The notes under the pieces are model-generated. The model worked only from the letters and a program-made list of their open reading frames with translations, ran no database searches and was not told the origin of the DNA. The position numbers and the translations under genes were made by a program. DNA of 64,000 bases, from assembly GCA_021796435.1 (NCBI GenBank), contig JAJYXM010000016.1, positions 874,625-938,624 on the forward strand, read 5' to 3'. The DNA is from a bacterium (GTDB taxonomy: Bacteria > Patescibacteriota > Patescibacteriia > 2-12-FULL-60-25). Shown here piece after piece: positions 58,359 through 64,000 of this stretch. Each line of letters starts with the position of its first letter. The first letter of the stretch is position 1.

Positions 58359-58898
58359 TCAGCTCTCTTTCGCCCATTGCTTATATCTTTGCCAGAAATG
58401 TTGTAGCTTGGGATTGATGACAAGCTGGCAATAAGGTTCGTCAGGGTGATGTGCGAAATAGTCCCGATGATAGTCCTCCGCGGGGTAAAACGCTTCATAT
58501 GGTACGACTTCCGTGACTATAGGCTTGGGGAATTCGCCCTGAGCACCTAGTTTCTTGATATATTCTTCAGTCGTTTTCTTCTGTGCCTCGTCGACATAGA
58601 AAACGACGGAGCGATATTGCGTGCCTATGTCGTTCCCCTGCCGATTAAGGCTCGTCGGATCATGAGTGTGGAAAAAGACGTCCAGAAGGCGCTCATAGGG
58701 AAGGATTTCAGCGTCGAATACGATTTTGATGGTCTCTGCATGCCCCGTATCCCCGCTTGAGACTTGCTCATAGCTCGGATTTGCAACGGATCCCCCACAA
58801 TAGCCCGGCTCGACGGAAATGACGCCTTTCAGGTTCTTGAAGACGGCTTCCGTACACCAGAAACAACCGCCCCCGAAATATGCCTCTTTTATAGCCAT
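58359..58898 (-). CDS. msrA: Peptide methionine sulfoxide reductase MsrA
   Basis: A 179-residue enzyme that reduces methionine-S-sulfoxide. The active site GGGCFWCTEAVFKNL is at residues 9-23, with the catalytic Cys in GCFWC. YCGGSVANPSYEQVSSGDTGHAE follows, and the resolving part is near VINPKLQHFW. The length is normal. It is one base from msrB upstream, so both stereoisomers of oxidised Met are handled by one operon. Confidence 0.96.
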   Translation of the reverse strand: MAIKEAYFGGGCFWCTEAVFKNLKGVISVEPGYCGGSVANPSYEQVSSGDTGHAETIKIVFDAEILPYERLLDVFFHTHDPTSLNRQGNDIGTQYRSVVFYVDEAQKKTTEEYIKKLGAQGEFPKPIVTEVVPYEAFYPAEDYHRDYFAHHPDEPYCQLVINPKLQHFWQRYKQWAKES

Positions 58899-58899
58899 A

Positions 58900-59265
58900 T
58901 CATGTCTTGTCTGGGATGAATCTCATGGATAATGAGTTGACGCAATGACGAGTGTCTTTCGGCGTCATCCTCTCGCCTAAGAAGACGTGACCGAGATGGG
59001 CACCGCAGGTGGCGCAGCTGATTTCGGTACGCAGGCCATCAGGATCCGGAGTGCGTTTCACCGCACCAGGCATCTCCTGATCGAAACTCGGCCAACCGCA
59101 GTGCGCATCGAATTTATCGTCAGAACGATAGAGCGGCGAGTTGCAGCGACGGCAGACGTAAGTGCCGGGCAAGAAGAAATCGTCATACTCGCCGGAAAAC
59201 GGCGCTTCAGTGCCTTTACCGACGATTACCCTCTCTTCTTCAGGCGTGAGTTTGTTGAATTCCAT
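58900..59265 (-). CDS. msrB: Peptide methionine-R-sulfoxide reductase MsrB
   Basis: A 121-residue enzyme (from this ATG) that reduces methionine-R-sulfoxide. Two zinc CxxC pairs are seen (CRRCNSPLY and CATCGAHLGHVF), as are the FDAHCGWPSF segment and the catalytic Cys in RHCVNSLSMRFI. I start at MEFNKLTPEEE, as in other MsrB proteins; an in-frame ATG lies eight codons upstream. It is paired with msrA. Confidence 0.96.
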   Translation of the reverse strand: MEFNKLTPEEERVIVGKGTEAPFSGEYDDFFLPGTYVCRRCNSPLYRSDDKFDAHCGWPSFDQEMPGAVKRTPDPDGLRTEISCATCGAHLGHVFLGERMTPKDTRHCVNSLSMRFIPDKT

Positions 59266-59293
59266 GGTTTTAGACGGTTCGTGAAGCAATGTT

Positions 59294-59302
59294 TGCTATA
59301 AT
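59294..59302 (+). promoter_or_regulatory. Extended -10 promoter of the SH3/FN3 gene
   Basis: TGCTATAAT (59294-59302) lies 32 bases before the ATG at 59335. The same nine-base box is found before the MFS-like and methyltransferase genes. Confidence 0.6.
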
Positions 59303-59334
59303 GTAGCATGATATTAATCCTAACGAGAATCCGT

Positions 59335-60549
59335 ATGAAACAAACGCTAATCTTATCCACAGCGGCACTGTTGATCGGGCTTTGTCTGACCGCGCCGACA
59401 ACTAACGCCGAAACCTTTACCTGCAACAGCGATCCTTTCTATTCACGAACCGGCACCGGCGTAACTACGGTAGCGTCAAGATTGCGTAGTCAGCCCTGTA
59501 TGGACGACTCGGAGATCCTGACAGTCATCCCCGCCAACAAAGAGATCGAACTCCTGGGCGAGATGGACGGCTGGTATAAGGTCAAATTCGGCGAGACATA
59601 TGGGTGGGTCGGAAGTCGTTTAATCAATGCTGGGAATTCGACAAAAGCAACGACCGCTCAAGAGAAGACCGAGACGAAGGCTGCCACCAAGACGGTCAAT
59701 GTCCTGCTGAAAGATGTCATCGGTATAAATGAGGCTAATTATTCATTGCTGCTTAACGGTAATCCCGGGCTCTTAAAGCGCCTGAAGAACAAGATCGTGA
59801 TGCGCGTACATGCACATGGCGAGCTGTATCAGGTCAACACCAACGGCCTGCAGAAGGTGACGATCAAGATGCTGGAAGACACGACTGACGACAGCCCTTC
59901 GACCGAGACAGATAAGCCGGCAGAAACCGGAGATACACAATCCGATACAGCTAAGCTGACCCTCAGCGCAAAACTGGTCAACAACATCGCCGTGCAACTC
60001 AATTGGACCGCTGAAGGCTCGGAATTCGAACAGGGCTTCAAGGTCGTAGTCTCAGAATCGCCCAATCCAGTCTACCCCGGAAATACGTACCACTATTTCA
60101 GCAACCGGAATATGCGCATGGATACATGGTTCTCCGGTTTTGAGGCTGGTCATACCTATCATTTTCGCGTTTGTGAGTACTTAGGCGGCAGCTGCGGAGC
60201 ATATAGCAACGATGTTTCCATCACTTGGCCAGGATCCACGGTCGAGACGCCCTCTACCTCAAACACGGATAAATCGATCTCTTTGACTGTCGGAACATAC
60301 GACGGCAAAGCATCCTTAAATTGGAGCGTTTCGGGCTTCACGTCTGAAATGGGCTTTAAAGTGGTCGTATCCGAGAACCCTAACCCGGTTTATCCAGGAA
60401 ATGACTATCACTATTATTCGGAATCCGAAAAAAGGAGCGATACTTGGGGTGGGTTCGAATCTGGCAATACCTACCACTTCCGAGTTTGTGAATATCTAGG
60501 AGGAAAATGTGGAGTCTATAGCAATGACGTGAGTTGGGTCGCACCATAA
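59335..60549 (+). CDS. Secreted protein with SH3b domain and two FN3-like repeats
   Basis: A 404-residue protein. The signal peptide MKQTLILSTAALLIGLCLTA is followed by an SH3b domain (~30-95: TTVASRLRSQPCMDDSEILT, then ELLGEMDGWYKVKFGETYGWV), typical of cell-wall binding. A middle helical part precedes two ~85-residue FN3-like repeats. Each repeat has NW, GFKVVVSE.PNPVYPGN.YHYFS and a Cys-containing end (RVCEYLGGSCGAYSNDV, then RVCEYLGGKCGVYSNDV). The paired Cys could form a disulfide within each repeat. A strong terminator follows. No anchor is visible, so it is likely held by wall binding. Confidence 0.85.
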   Translation: MKQTLILSTAALLIGLCLTAPTTNAETFTCNSDPFYSRTGTGVTTVASRLRSQPCMDDSEILTVIPANKEIELLGEMDGWYKVKFGETYGWVGSRLINAGNSTKATTAQEKTETKAATKTVNVLLKDVIGINEANYSLLLNGNPGLLKRLKNKIVMRVHAHGELYQVNTNGLQKVTIKMLEDTTDDSPSTETDKPAETGDTQSDTAKLTLSAKLVNNIAVQLNWTAEGSEFEQGFKVVVSESPNPVYPGNTYHYFSNRNMRMDTWFSGFEAGHTYHFRVCEYLGGSCGAYSNDVSITWPGSTVETPSTSNTDKSISLTVGTYDGKASLNWSVSGFTSEMGFKVVVSENPNPVYPGNDYHYYSESEKRSDTWGGFESGNTYHFRVCEYLGGKCGVYSNDVSWVAP

Positions 60550-60566
60550 AAAATGAAGTTCGAGAT

Positions 60567-60600
60567 AACACAAAACCCGCTTTCGCGGGTTTTGTGTTGA
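60567..60600 (+). terminator. Terminator, copy 1 (after the SH3/FN3 gene)
   Basis: AACACAAAACCCGC and GCGGGTTTTGTGTT form a 14-bp stem with a TTTC loop. The central 26 bases are identical to the terminator of tRNA-Tyr at 60757-60783. Confidence 0.85.
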
Positions 60601-60616
60601 TCACGTTTAACGTGAT
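60600..60616. repeat. TTRRA-loop hairpin 1
   Basis: ATCACG TTTAA CGTGAT; the minus-strand loop is TTAAA. It is one of four short hairpins of the same plan between 60.6 and 61.0 kb. Confidence 0.6.
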
Positions 60617-60744
60617 GGTGGGCAGGCAAGGATTGACCGCACTCGCTCCGCTCGCTTCACGAAAGGGCTCCCGCCCTCTCGTGAGCTCTCCCCTGCAACG
60701 GTGAAAACCTGCCGGTTTTCAAACTTTCCCTGTTCGAATCCTTG
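60616..60744. repeat. tRNA-Tyr-associated palindromic element
   Basis: The left end, TGGTGGGCAGGCAAGGATT (60616-60634), is identical to the 3' end of tRNA-Tyr (60787-60805). The right end, TTCGAATCCTTG (60733-60744), is its T-arm inverted; CAAGGATT pairs with AATCCTTG. Inside lie ACTCGCTCCGCTCGC, a CACGA-AGGGC hairpin (60657-60684) and TGAAAACC-TGCC-GGTTTTCA (60702-60721). The plan matches the tRNA-Trp element, with paired base changes. No gene is supported here. Confidence 0.7.
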
Positions 60745-60756
60745 CAATGCAGATAT

Positions 60757-60783
60757 GACAAAACCCGCTTTCGCGGGTTTTGT
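60757..60783 (-). terminator. Terminator of tRNA-Tyr (copy 2)
   Basis: ACAAAACCCGC-TTTC-GCGGGTTTTGT, read on the minus strand directly after the CCA end of tRNA-Tyr. Confidence 0.85.
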
Positions 60784-60786
60784 TGC

Positions 60787-60873
60787 TGGTGGGCAGGCAA
60801 GGATTCGAACCTTGGAAGGCGCAAGGCCAACAGATTTACAGTCTGTCCCGTTTGACCGCTTCGGTACCTGCCC
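60787..60873 (-). tRNA. tRNA-Tyr (anticodon GTA)
   Basis: An 87-nt tRNA with long variable arm and encoded CCA. The acceptor is GGGCAGG/CCTGCCC, the anticodon stem ACAGA/TCTGT with loop CTGTAAA (GTA), a variable arm follows (TGGCCTTGCGCCTTCCA region) and the T-arm is CAAGG TTCGAAT CCTTG. The discriminator base is A. Confidence 0.95.
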
Positions 60874-60877
60874 ATGT

Positions 60878-60892
60878 TCGCGTTAGACGCGA
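60878..60892. repeat. TTRRA-loop hairpin 2
   Basis: TCGCG TTAGA CGCGA, immediately upstream of the 5' end of tRNA-Tyr. Confidence 0.5.
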
Positions 60893-60913
60893 CCTCTCTT
60901 TGAATCATCGGCA

Positions 60914-60930
60914 GCGACGTTCAACGTCGC
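60914..60930. repeat. TTRRA-loop hairpin 3
   Basis: GCGACG TTCAA CGTCGC; the minus-strand loop is TTGAA. Confidence 0.6.
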
Positions 60931-60950
60931 ATCAAATAATTCCAGAAGAA

Positions 60951-60967
60951 ATCGCGTCCAACGCGAT
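60951..60967 (-). terminator. Hairpin after tRNA-Thr(GGT)
   Basis: ATCGCG TCCAA CGCGAT directly follows the CCA of tRNA-Thr on the minus strand, with TTTCTT after it. It has the same plan as the other TTRRA-loop hairpins (minus loop TTGGA) and may be that tRNA's terminator. Confidence 0.6.
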
Positions 60968-61042
60968 GGAGCCGTTGTCGGGATTTGAACCCGAGACCTT
61001 CTCCTTACCATGGAGATGCTCTACCAGCTGAGCTACAACGGC
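60967..61042 (-). tRNA. tRNA-Thr (anticodon GGT)
   Basis: A 76-nt cloverleaf with encoded CCA: acceptor GCCGTTG/CAACGGC, D-arm AGCTCAGCTGGTAGAGC, anticodon stem TCTCC/GGAGA with loop ATGGTAA (GGT), T-arm TCGGG TTCAAAT CCCGA. The discriminator base is T. Confidence 0.95.
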
Positions 61043-61062
61043 ATGAAATGTGAGGGACGTTC

Positions 61063-61161
61063 TCCGTTGTCGGGATTTGAACCCGAGACCTCCCCGGTGG
61101 CCACCGGGGTGCTCTACGCCACGGGCTGATCCGCCTCTGGCGGAAGCTGAGCTACAACGGC
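61063..61161 (-). pseudogene. tRNA-Thr copy with palindromic D-loop insertion
   Basis: The minus strand keeps GCCGTTGTAGCTCAGC, GTAGAGC and the whole T-arm TCGGGTTCAAATCCCGA of tRNA-Thr(GGT). A 27-nt insertion with the hairpin TCCGCC-TCT-GGCGGA (61130-61144) interrupts the D-loop. The anticodon arm has become CCCCGG-TGGCCA-CCGGGG, with no usable 7-nt loop. The acceptor ends ACAACGGAGAA, with a G1-A72 mismatch and no CCA. It cannot work as a normal tRNA. Confidence 0.8.
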
Positions 61162-61163
61162 AT

Positions 61164-61283
61164 GTGGACTTCCCCCTTTGGCGCATAACTTCGTCTAAGT
61201 CCTCGCTACTCGCTCAACGTACGCTCCAGTACGCTTCGCTCCGTGGCTCGGCTCTTCCTCGTTCTGCATCCAAAGGCGAAAGT
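61164..61283. repeat. Third palindromic element beside the broken tRNA-Thr
   Basis: GGACTTCCCCCTTTGG (61165-61180) is an inverted match, at 14 of 16 positions, of CCAAAGGCGAAAGTCC (61268-61283). Inside are CTACTCGCTC and CTTCGCTCC, as in the Trp and Tyr elements, and the hairpin CGTAC-GCTCCA-GTACG (61219-61234). The outer arms are not tRNA-derived here. No gene is supported. Confidence 0.5.
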
Positions 61284-61318
61284 CCTTTATGGTTTGCGAA
61301 TGAGCTTATCCGGGGAGG

Positions 61319-61340
61319 AAAAAAGAAGCCGCAAAGCTTC
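61319..61340 (-). terminator. Terminator of the tpiA-TPR unit
   Basis: On the minus strand GAAGC-TTTGCG-GCTTC followed by six T. The stem touches the TPR gene's stop codon (61341-61343). Confidence 0.88.
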
Positions 61341-62234
61341 CTATGCCTTCTGTCCGATCGCTTCGATCTTATCTTTCAAGGACTGGAGTCGTGGACGATC
61401 GTCTGAGACCAACCGCAGCTTATCATACTTTCCCTGCGCTTCCCTGCGGTTGCCGAGGAGTATAGCAGCTTCCACGGATAGTTCAAGATACCTCGCCGAC
61501 TTGGGATCCAGCTCCGTACTAGACTTGGCGTATTGCCAGGCTTTTTCGGCCTCTTTGCGGTCAAGATAGAACTCAGCCAGGTCAGCATGACGGTTTGCGA
61601 GGCGCGGCCGCACCTCCAAGGCCTTCAGGTGCATCGCCTCGGCTTTAGCCCAATCCTCCTCGGCTTCGGCGATTTCGGCCAATCCGGCATAACAGACATC
61701 ATCCGCCTTCTTCATCTTATCCATGAACTCGAAAGTCTCCTTGGCCTGTGGATAAAGCTTCTGTTTGAGATAGATGGTCGCCAAACCTCTGTAGGCGTCC
61801 CAGTTCTGACGATCAAGCGCCAAAACTTCGAGATATCGTTTTTCGGCTTCAGCCCAGTGCAGGTCACGCGCCTGCGAACGGGCATCATCAAGCATCACCT
61901 TAAGCCGCTCTTTCTGTGAGGGTGCGATGTTGGCGAAGGGTGCTTTGGCCTGCTTGTAATATCTTTCGAGGCGGATCAGACGGATGTACAAAGCGTGGAA
62001 TATCGTCTTACCGTATGTCATCAGGCGTTTAGAGACCAACATGAGCGGCCCTATCTTGTCTGACTTGATGCGATTCAGACGGTTCAGCATCAGCTGGTCA
62101 CGTTTGCGCTTGTCGAGCTCTTCCTTGATCGATTCGGGGTTTATGAGACGGATTTTTTTCCAATGCCGTAAAACGACCACGATGATGGTCAGAAGCGCCA
62201 GGGCGGCGATTATCAGGGCTATTATGTATAGCAT
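61341..62234 (-). CDS. Membrane-anchored TPR protein
   Basis: A 297-residue protein (from this ATG). One N-terminal helix MLYIIALIIAALALLTIIVV, a basic linker (~25-85) and four or five TPR motifs (~125-285) are seen; WAEAEKRYLEVLALDRQNWDAYRGLATIYLKQ and WAKAEAMHLKALEVRPRLANRHADLAEFYL match the TPR consensus. TPRs bind partner proteins; the partner is unknown. It follows tpiA by 10 bases and is probably co-transcribed. The open frame extends 24 codons upstream into tpiA, so I use the ATG at 62234. Confidence 0.82.
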   Translation of the reverse strand: MLYIIALIIAALALLTIIVVVLRHWKKIRLINPESIKEELDKRKRDQLMLNRLNRIKSDKIGPLMLVSKRLMTYGKTIFHALYIRLIRLERYYKQAKAPFANIAPSQKERLKVMLDDARSQARDLHWAEAEKRYLEVLALDRQNWDAYRGLATIYLKQKLYPQAKETFEFMDKMKKADDVCYAGLAEIAEAEEDWAKAEAMHLKALEVRPRLANRHADLAEFYLDRKEAEKAWQYAKSSTELDPKSARYLELSVEAAILLGNRREAQGKYDKLRLVSDDRPRLQSLKDKIEAIGQKA

Positions 62235-62244
62235 GCGGTCTTCA

Positions 62245-63000
62245 TCAGGCGATGACTGCGGCGCGGCACAACAAGCCGAAGTTGCGCGGATCGAGCGAAG
62301 CGCCACCTACCAGTGCGCCATCGATACCTGTAGTCGAGAGATACTCCCCGACATTACGCGCATCCACCGAACCGCCATAGATGATGCGTATGTTGTCCGC
62401 CGTCTTGCCGAATTTCTTTTCCAAGATGCCGCGGATCAGGGCGTGCATGGACTTTGCGTCTTCGGGTGCGCAGGCTTTTCCGGTACCGATGGCCCAAACA
62501 GGTTCATATGCGATGATGGCTGGCGCCCGGCCGTCGCCGACCAGATCCTTGAGGGCAGCCTGAAGCTGTGTGCGGACGACCTTGTTGGCTTCACCTTTCT
62601 TCCGCTGTAGCGCGTTCTCACCCACGCAGATGACAGGCGAGATCCCGGCTTTCTGCAGAGCGACGGCTTTCTTGGCCACCATCTCATCGGTCTCTCCCAG
62701 ATGGATGCGGCGTTCACTGTGTCCAGCCAAACCATAAGCGACTCCGAATTCGACCAGCATGGCCGGCGCTATCTCTCCGGTAAAGGGACCTTCCTCGGCC
62801 CAGAAGCTGTTCTGCGAAGCTAAGGCCGGGATGGAAGCACGACCCAATGAAGCTCGAGCTGCGGCCAGCGAGATATGCGGTACGGCTATGGCGATATCCA
62901 CATCCTTAGGCAGCCGTTCGCGACGGAAAGCCCTGACCCAAGCTCCGGCCTTGATGGGACCGTAGTTCATCTTCCAATTGGCGATCAAAATTTTTTTCAT
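62245..63000 (-). CDS. tpiA: Triosephosphate isomerase
   Basis: Interconverts DHAP and glyceraldehyde-3-phosphate in glycolysis. The 251-residue TIM barrel has ANWKMN with the catalytic Lys (residue 10), GLAGHSERR with the catalytic His (near 95) and AYEPVWAIGTGKAC with the catalytic Glu (near 165). The phosphate loop is IRIIYGGSVDARN, with LVGGASLDPRNF at the C-terminus. All are intact and length is normal. It lies between an M16 peptidase gene (16-bp gap) and a TPR gene on the same strand. Confidence 0.97.
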   Translation of the reverse strand: MKKILIANWKMNYGPIKAGAWVRAFRRERLPKDVDIAIAVPHISLAAARASLGRASIPALASQNSFWAEEGPFTGEIAPAMLVEFGVAYGLAGHSERRIHLGETDEMVAKKAVALQKAGISPVICVGENALQRKKGEANKVVRTQLQAALKDLVGDGRAPAIIAYEPVWAIGTGKACAPEDAKSMHALIRGILEKKFGKTADNIRIIYGGSVDARNVGEYLSTTGIDGALVGGASLDPRNFGLLCRAAVIA

Positions 63001-63016
63001 AATGCTTTTTGTTTAT

Positions 63017-64000
63017 TTACCAACGGATCATCTTCTGTACCTGATCCTTGGTCCGATATGGTCCGATGACGGCCGTCGCCATGTGAGCAGGATTGAATAT
63101 CTGCTTAGCCAGCTTCTGCACGTCTTGTTTAGTGACTTTAGCGAAACGTCGCATGCGTTCTTCGGGAGTTTCCACACGGCCGCGGAACAACCAATCCTTG
63201 CCGTACCATTCGGCCTGCGCCGCGGAATCCTCGAAAGCCAACCTGACACGGCCGCGGATATTGTCCTTGGCGCGTTTCAATTCTTCGTCAGTTATGCCGT
63301 TTTTAGCCACATCCTTAAGCTCGTGGATGATGGCTTTGATGGCTTCCGGCATGCGCGTTTTATCCAATCCAGCCAAAATAGTAAAGAGCCCGACGTCTTC
63401 CCTGGCCTGATGTCCGCTGTTTATGGAGTAACACAAGCCACGGCGCTCCCGGATCTGGATGAAAAGGCGCGATGACATCGTCCCGCCCATGATGGTCGAG
63501 AGTAGGCCGGCTGCGGGCAGCCTCGGGTCCTGCATCTTGAGACCATGGAATGACATCGCGAATTGCACCTGCTCCGTAGCTTTGTTCTGCAGTCCGGTCG
63601 CGTGACGCAATCTTTTAGGCGCCTTGAAGACGTCGAAACGCTTATCGTGACCCGCGGGTCGCGTGACCGAACCGAACGTCTTATCCAGCATCTTGAGCGC
63701 ATCCGGAGAGACTTTTCCGGCCATCACGACGGTCATGCGCCTCGGAATGTAATACGCATCACGATAGGCTATAAGTTCATCGCGCGAGACTTTGCGGATA
63801 TTCTCGCGCGGACCGGCGATGTTCCAGCCGAGCGTGGAATCAGGGAAAAGCTCCTCTTCCACCAGATCATCGACATGCATGCGCGGGTTATCCTCGTACA
63901 TGTTGATCTCCTCGATGATGACTCCCCTTTCACGTTCTATCTCGACCGGATCGTACTTGGAATGGAACAGCATGTCGTAAAGCATATCCACGGCAAGCGC
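63017..64000 (-). CDS. M16 family zinc peptidase (5' part outside window)
   Basis: The visible ~327 residues are the middle and C-terminal parts of an M16 (insulinase/pitrilysin-like) peptidase. GVIIEEINMYEDNPRMHVDDL carries the downstream zinc-ligand Glu region of the active half. DAYYIPRRMTVVMAGKVS, GTMSSRLFIQIRERRGLCYSI (the R/Y pair of the second half) and DNIRGRVRLAFEDSA follow. The HxxEH motif must lie beyond the right edge. PMPs of this type process or clear peptides; in Patescibacteria the target is unknown. It ends 16 bp before tpiA. Confidence 0.9.
   Translation of the reverse strand, partial: ALAVDMLYDMLFHSKYDPVEIERERGVIIEEINMYEDNPRMHVDDLVEEELFPDSTLGWNIAGPRENIRKVSRDELIAYRDAYYIPRRMTVVMAGKVSPDALKMLDKTFGSVTRPAGHDKRFDVFKAPKRLRHATGLQNKATEQVQFAMSFHGLKMQDPRLPAAGLLSTIMGGTMSSRLFIQIRERRGLCYSINSGHQAREDVGLFTILAGLDKTRMPEAIKAIIHELKDVAKNGITDEELKRAKDNIRGRVRLAFEDSAAQAEWYGKDWLFRGRVETPEERMRRFAKVTKQDVQKLAKQIFNPAHMATAVIGPYRTKDQVQKMIRW

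Noticed and set aside
60551-61340. Repeated hairpins that might form a CRISPR array
   Set aside because: Repeat units differ in sequence and spacing, no regular spacers exist and no cas gene is nearby; they are tRNA-associated palindromes and terminators.

Overview
The window looks like chromosomal DNA of a Patescibacteria (CPR) bacterium, probably a Parcubacteria-type lineage such as Uhrbacteria or Magasanikbacteria. This rests on gene content and style rather than on a marker gene. Many small membrane or secreted proteins are unknown, and stripped-down versions of common families recur (a 6-helix MFS protein, a class II tRNA-synthetase core with no anticodon domain, a Tgt without its zinc ligands). 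-10 boxes often sit only a few bases before start codons, which suggests leaderless mRNAs. No rRNA, phage structural gene, canonical insertion sequence or CRISPR array was seen.

Layout. 1-6.6 kb: a minus-strand cell-shape and housekeeping block, mreB-mreC-mreD-mrdA(PBP2)-greA-lysS (lysS runs off the left edge). 6.3-14.6 kb: a DciA-like protein, a UvrD helicase-nuclease, tgt, a TVP38/DedA-type protein and unknown proteins. 14.7-21.7 kb: small unknowns, a znuA-znuC-znuB metal importer, a DUF389 protein and queH, which with tgt makes two steps of the queuosine pathway. 21.7-23 kb: an unknown two-gene operon. 23-28 kb: a MacAB-like efflux operon and a reduced MFS protein. 28-33.5 kb: an encapsulated-ferritin-like protein, a large TRM13/METTL25-like methyltransferase, a synthetase-like core behind a terminator hairpin, and small secreted or cytosolic proteins. 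33.5-42.8 kb: an MFS exporter, a DUF218 protein, an LRR lipoprotein, a nucleotidylyltransferase, HD and GrpB proteins, a DUF4015 protein, and an ArsR-regulated permease operon with a readable promoter/operator. 42.8-44.2 kb: a rearranged tRNA-Trp locus. 44.3-49.2 kb: a sugar-nucleotidyltransferase-like protein, an APH-like kinase, DHH-like and HD proteins and rpmG. 49.2-55.6 kb: tRNA-Thr(TGT), a DUF4230 protein and a response regulator with two large sensor kinases, one lacking the usual histidine. 55.7-60.6 kb: an envelope cluster (L,D-transpeptidase with FG-GAP repeats, bactofilin-like membrane protein, MsrA, MsrB, an SH3/FN3-like secreted protein). 60.6-61.3 kb: a tRNA-Tyr/tRNA-Thr(GGT) cluster full of palindromes. 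61.3-64 kb: a TPR protein, tpiA and an M16 peptidase running off the right edge.

The most unusual signal is at the tRNA genes. All four intact tRNAs have an adjacent broken or partial copy carrying GC-rich palindromes. At tRNA-Trp and tRNA-Tyr the tRNA 3' end plus its terminator is duplicated. Next to it lies a ~110-130 nt element whose ends are inverted copies of that tRNA's own T-arm and whose inner hairpins covary between the two loci. A small GIY-YIG nuclease gene sits exactly between an intact tRNA-Trp and a broken tRNA-Trp 5' part. Palindromes also sit in frame inside the helicase gene. Together this suggests a tRNA-targeted family of palindromic elements, perhaps mobilised or fixed with the help of GIY-YIG nucleases (inference).
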